Source of the DNA: JBCCEV01 sp039030125
GTDB lineage: Bacteria; Pseudomonadota; Gammaproteobacteria; Ga0077536
Length of the DNA: 50,790 nt
Assembly: GCA_039030125.1 (NCBI GenBank)
Contig: JBCCEV010000003.1
Coordinates: 1 to 50,790 of the forward strand
Direction of reading: 5' to 3'
Translations under genes and position numbers: made by a program
Notes under the pieces: model-generated
The model's input: only the letters and a program-made list of their open reading frames with translations
Database searches by the model: none
Told to the model about the DNA's origin: nothing
In this document: piece after piece, positions 47,870-50,790 of the stretch
How positions within the stretch are numbered: the stretch's first letter is position 1
How the letters are laid out: each line of letters opens with the position of its first letter

Positions 47870-49102
47870 ATGCTCGGCGAATACTCCACCGAAACGCTTG
47901 CTGTGATCCTCGCGACCAGCGACGGCAGCGATCTGAAACCCCTTGCGGACCGTCGCGCCTGCGCGGCAATGCCTTTTGGGGGGAGCTACCGGATCATCGA
48001 TTTTGCGCTAACCAACTGCCTGCATTCCGGGGTGCGGCGTACGATGGTGTTAACCCAATATCATTCCTTGTCACTGCAAAATCACTTGCGTGATGGGTGG
48101 TCGATTTTCAACACCGAATTGGGCGAATTCATAACCCCCGTGACACCGCCGATCAGCCCGGATGAAACTTCGGTTTACACCTCACCGGGTAGCGCCTTGT
48201 TTCGCAACCTCTATTTGTTCCAAGGGGTCACCGAGCAGAACATTCTGGTGATCTCTGGCGAACAAATTTACCGCATGGATTATGCGGCGATGTTGCGCTT
48301 TCATATCGACAAGGGCGCTGATGTCACCATTGCCGCCGTTGATCGAGAAGATATCAACGGCGCCGAATTCGATGCGGAATTGCGTTGCGAAATAGATAAG
48401 GTCGTCGCCATTAATCGCTTCAACCGCGAAAATCTGGACGAAAAATCGCGTTTACCGATGGGGGTCTACGCATTTAGCCGAGATTACTTAATCGAGATCT
48501 TGCAACGGGCTGGCGCCGACGGCGTGAAAGCCGTCGATATTGATGGCCTGGTGATGAATCACCAGGCGCCAGACGACACCATCAGCGTCTATGAATTTGG
48601 TGGCAGCGTCGGGCGGGTTTCGCAGGATCGCTATTGGCGCCAGCTCGACTCGCTTGATCATTACTACCAAGCGAACATGGATCTGCTGGAACTTGATCCA
48701 CGCCTGGATCTTTATCAAGTGTCCTGGCCGATCCGCACGCATCAGACCCAACGTCCGCCAGCGCGAACCGTACCCGGCCGCTCGGACAACGAAGGAATTT
48801 GCGTAAATTCAATTGTATCTGGCGGCACCGTGATAGCCGGTGGTGGCGTCAATCATTCCGTGCTGGGCAATCGCGTTTATATCGACGATGGCGCGACGGT
48901 GGAGGAGAGCATTTTGTTTTCCGATGTTCGCGTCGGCGAAGGCGCGCAGTTAAGGCGCTGCATCTGCGACCGCGGCGTTGTGATCCCGGCAGGCGAGCAG
49001 ATTGGTTTCGATGCTGCCATTGATCGCAAGCGCTTTCATGTTACCGACGAGGGCGTTGTGGTGATCCCGGTCGACCATGTTTTTGAGGCACCTGAATCGT
49101 AA
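47870..49102 (+). CDS. GlgC-like protein with degenerate catalytic site
   Basis: A 410-residue homologue of glucose-1-phosphate adenylyltransferase, the ADP-glucose-forming enzyme of glycogen synthesis. Overall layout is conserved: SYRIIDFALTNCLHSGVRR, QIYRMDYAAML, SLDHYYQANMDLLEL, NSIVSGGTVIAGG and a C-terminal left-handed beta-helix. Key residues are lost. The nucleotide loop AGGRGTRL is LATSDGSDL (14-22); Lys of RAKPA is Cys (C31); the Asp of GDHIY is Glu (E131); the G1P-binding Lys of FVEKP is Phe (F184); and DVGT is QLDS. A regulatory (GlgD-like) or repurposed role is more likely than catalysis. The gene is single, divergent from rng, with no other glg gene in view. Confidence 0.86.
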   Translation: MLGEYSTETLAVILATSDGSDLKPLADRRACAAMPFGGSYRIIDFALTNCLHSGVRRTMVLTQYHSLSLQNHLRDGWSIFNTELGEFITPVTPPISPDETSVYTSPGSALFRNLYLFQGVTEQNILVISGEQIYRMDYAAMLRFHIDKGADVTIAAVDREDINGAEFDAELRCEIDKVVAINRFNRENLDEKSRLPMGVYAFSRDYLIEILQRAGADGVKAVDIDGLVMNHQAPDDTISVYEFGGSVGRVSQDRYWRQLDSLDHYYQANMDLLELDPRLDLYQVSWPIRTHQTQRPPARTVPGRSDNEGICVNSIVSGGTVIAGGGVNHSVLGNRVYIDDGATVEESILFSDVRVGEGAQLRRCICDRGVVIPAGEQIGFDAAIDRKRFHVTDEGVVVIPVDHVFEAPES

Positions 49103-49265
49103 GCTTCGAACCGTCGTGGCACGTGCATTCGCGTCGGCCTGTGGTTTGACTGAAGAACGAAAGCGGTCCCAGGGTAAGGCTGTGCGCTTACCGTGTGAAT
49201 CCGTGGCCGCGATCCAAAAGACTGCCTCGATCTCTGTTCTGAAAAACAACGCCCAATTCGACGCG

Positions 49266-49931
49266 TTAGAGCGCGCCCATCTCTTCCATCTGCTCGACTA
49301 TCGATTCCGCCATCACACGGTAGCCGGCGGCATTGAGATGAATCGGATCGGATTTGTATTTAGGCTGTCGCAAAAGATTTCCTAGAAGCTTCTCGACAAG
49401 CACGACGTTATGTTCTTCTGCAAGCTCCTTGTAGAGTGGCGCTACTTTCGAAAACAGCTTCTTCTCTGGCACCCCGATCAACAAGATCTGAATACCCTTG
49501 CCCTGGGCCAAAGTAATCATCGCCGCTAGATTAGATTTGGTTTGTGTTCGTTCAACGTTGCGGAGAATGTCATTACCGCCTTCTAAAAGAATCAAGAAAT
49601 CGGGATTAGTGTTCTCCAGCACGCTTGCGAAACGCGCCAACCCTCCGGCCGTTGTTTCTCCTGACACGCCGGAGCCGATCACTTCCAAGCCGCTCAGCTC
49701 GCCCAGCACCGAGGGGTAGCTATCTTCACTCGTTGCGCCCACACCCACCGTTAAGCTATCGCCGAAAGCCAATATCGTGCCGTTATCGGGAATACGTTCG
49801 AGATCTTCGGACCCGCATCCATTCAGCGTTAGCGCGACGATAAAGAGGAGGAATTTAGCGATTGGATTTCTCCGGATTCTAAAAGGGGTCAGAGCCCTTT
49901 TTCGCGGGTCTGCCACGTCGAGCGTAGCCAA
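49266..49931 (-). CDS. SGNH-hydrolase lipoprotein (arylesterase/TesA-like)
   Basis: A lipoprotein version of the GDSL/SGNH hydrolase family, acting on acyl esters or thioesters. Visible blocks are FGDSLTVGVGAT (nucleophile Ser), SGVSGETTAGG, LLEGGNDILRN (Asn) and DPIHLNAAGYRVMAE (Asp-His). A lipobox (LTLNGC) follows a hydrophobic stretch. Start choice is hard: no ATG exists before the signal peptide, and only TTG 49931 or GTG 49916, both inside the transposase 3' end, are in frame. The annotated start is TTG 49931, giving 221 residues, but the first 20 residues are probably not native. Confidence 0.78.
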   Translation of the reverse strand: MATLDVADPRKRALTPFRIRRNPIAKFLLFIVALTLNGCGSEDLERIPDNGTILAFGDSLTVGVGATSEDSYPSVLGELSGLEVIGSGVSGETTAGGLARFASVLENTNPDFLILLEGGNDILRNVERTQTKSNLAAMITLAQGKGIQILLIGVPEKKLFSKVAPLYKELAEEHNVVLVEKLLGNLLRQPKYKSDPIHLNAAGYRVMAESIVEQMEEMGAL

Positions 49932-50580
49932 GCTTGCGGCCGATCATACTCTCAATCTCTCTACGAAAACGATCAGAGCCAAGCGGTGTACCGGATTCCA
50001 AATGCGTTCGGATACTATCGACGTCGCGTTCTTTAACTAATCCTTCAAACAAGCGCCCATATATTTTCTGGCGCTCGATCGCCGTTGTTCCGAGGTTTCG
50101 ATAACCCTGTGAATCGACCAGCCACTCATGTGTTTCACCCCTCGCGTTGCGACGGAAACTGGACCAACGATATAGCCCTGCCTCTAGGACCATCCCTGCT
50201 CGCACCGGATTGAGTTCGATATAGCGGGAGCACACGAGAGCGTAGCGCTCTGAGTCGACCACGCTACCTTTATGCCGACCTTCCCAGAGGGTTCCTGAGC
50301 GTTTGTAGGTGTGATTCACGTATGTCACGTACTTGCTTCCAAGGTGCTGCAAAACGCGGCTGATGGACGACTCGTCATGTGGCGTCATCAGTAAATGCAC
50401 ATGGTTGGTCATGAGCACGAACGCGTGCACTGCGCAGCCGTAACGCTCCGCGCTTTCTCGCAGAAAGCTCAGATAAGTCGCATAGTCGCTATCGTCAAAA
50501 AATACAGCTTGGCGATCATTACCGCGCTGGACGATATGGGCAGGAACGCCCGGGACATAACATCGCCGTTTCCTTGGCAT
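49879..50580 (-). CDS. REP-associated Y1 transposase (TnpA-REP/RayT-like)
   Basis: A 233-residue Y1 (HUH) transposase. The opening MPRKRRCYVPGVPAHIVQRGNDRQ, the metal-binding HxH in MTNHVHLLM and the catalytic Tyr in CSRYIELNPVRAGMV are all visible. Such proteins move or maintain REP-type palindromes as single-stranded DNA. GGAGG precedes ATG 50580. The last residues KKGSDPF are encoded by the left terminal repeat itself, a known oddity of this group. The gene overlaps the SGNH-lipoprotein frame by 53 bp. Confidence 0.92.
   Translation of the reverse strand: MPRKRRCYVPGVPAHIVQRGNDRQAVFFDDSDYATYLSFLRESAERYGCAVHAFVLMTNHVHLLMTPHDESSISRVLQHLGSKYVTYVNHTYKRSGTLWEGRHKGSVVDSERYALVCSRYIELNPVRAGMVLEAGLYRWSSFRRNARGETHEWLVDSQGYRNLGTTAIERQKIYGRLFEGLVKERDVDSIRTHLESGTPLGSDRFRREIESMIGRKLGYARRGRPAKKGSDPF
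49881..49901. repeat. Left terminal repeat / REP-like hairpin
   Basis: A 7-bp palindromic stem AAAAGGG/CCCTTTT around GTCAGAG, whose minus strand codes the transposase C-terminus KKGSDPF and its stop. Confidence 0.75.
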
Positions 50581-50635
50581 GTTGTAACCTCCTTGTTGGT
50601 TTTGTTGGTAGATCCTTTACCAACGCAAAAGAACG

Positions 50636-50651
50636 AAAAGGGCTCTGACCC
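50636..50651. repeat. Right terminal repeat
   Basis: AAAAGGGCTCTGACCC, the exact reverse complement of 49886-49901. It lies 56 bp upstream of the transposase ATG and 18 bp from the end of the next gene. Confidence 0.75.
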
Positions 50652-50668
50652 TGAAGGATCCCCATTAA

Positions 50669-50790
50669 TTATCGGTTGAAGAAAGCATTGTTGGCCAACA
50701 TGTCTCGGTGTTTGTCAGCGATTTCAAATTGTCTGGTATCAAAATTCACTCGGTTGTCGTGTAGAGCCCGTCGGCCCAGATAAATAATCG
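50669..50790 (-). CDS. C-terminal end of an unidentified protein (cut by window edge)
   Basis: Thirty-nine codons open to the right edge end at TAA 50669-50671. The visible part includes IIYLGRRALHDNRVNFD and ends MLANNAFFNR. It is the only open frame of the three minus-strand frames. No family is recognised. Its end is 18 bp from the right terminal repeat of the transposase unit. Confidence 0.45.
   Translation of the reverse strand, partial: IIYLGRRALHDNRVNFDTRQFEIADKHRDMLANNAFFNR

Larger units (their letters stand above)
49881..50651. mobile_element. REP-transposase unit with inverted terminal repeats
   Basis: GGGTCAGAGCCCTTTT at 49886-49901 is inverted at 50636-50651, bracketing the transposase gene. 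The left copy extends to a full hairpin, AAAAGGG-GTCAGAG-CCCTTTT (49881-49901); the right copy is one-sided. A further perfect hairpin GTTGGTA/TACCAAC (50604-50610 with 50618-50624) lies just upstream of the transposase ATG. No target-site duplication was identified. Confidence 0.7.

Overview
The window is GC-rich chromosomal DNA of a gammaproteobacterium, probably marine or uncultured. The evidence is gene order and gene types: yicC-gmk-rpoZ-spoT-ridA-recG-ubiA on one strand, rph-rdgB-hemW divergent from it, nudJ next to mnmA, yhdP next to rng, a Na+/H+ antiporter of the NhaB type, and aconitase A. Assignments rest on motifs read directly from translations; no database search was possible. 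No tRNA, rRNA or CRISPR array was seen.

1-8848 (minus strand) is a catabolic module. Transcription order is HyuA-like ATPase subunit, HyuB-like subunit with a fused C-terminal cysteine ribbon, amidase, cobalt-type nitrile hydratase alpha and beta, its accessory protein, a DUF1971 protein, a group II truncated haemoglobin, and an unidentified gene cut by the left edge. Nitrile hydratase plus amidase turns a nitrile into an acid and ammonia. The HyuAB pair adds an ATP-dependent hydrolase or carboxylase step.

8959-17610 is an accessory region: an enoyl-CoA hydratase, two methyltransferases, a SAM hydrolase whose 3' end overlaps a CYP2-like cytochrome P450 by 101 bp, a DehI-type dehalogenase, a luciferase-like oxidoreductase, a 388-bp gap holding a likely structured RNA with an intrinsic terminator, an SDR and a MalY/PatB aminotransferase.

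17611-32149 is mostly housekeeping: a coupled minus-strand set (VanZ-like, GGCT, DUF488, AhpD-like, DacB), a Sel1-repeat protein, ubiA, recG, ridA, spoT, rpoZ, gmk and yicC, and the plus-strand operon rph-rdgB-hemW.

32146-47666 (minus strand) holds a small promoter-driven operon of orphan genes including a 30-residue ORF, a nitroreductase, a small lipoprotein, arfB, a class-C beta-lactamase-like hydrolase, a GIY-YIG protein, nhaB, acnA, mnmA, nudJ, yhdP and rng.

47870-50790 holds a GlgC homologue that has lost most catalytic residues and may be leaderless, an SGNH-hydrolase lipoprotein, a REP-type Y1 transposase bracketed by 16-bp inverted repeats, and the tail of another gene. The most notable items are the nitrile/HyuAB module with its fused ribbon domain, the GlgC-like pseudoenzyme, the candidate RNA at 15321-15535, and the 30-residue ORF.
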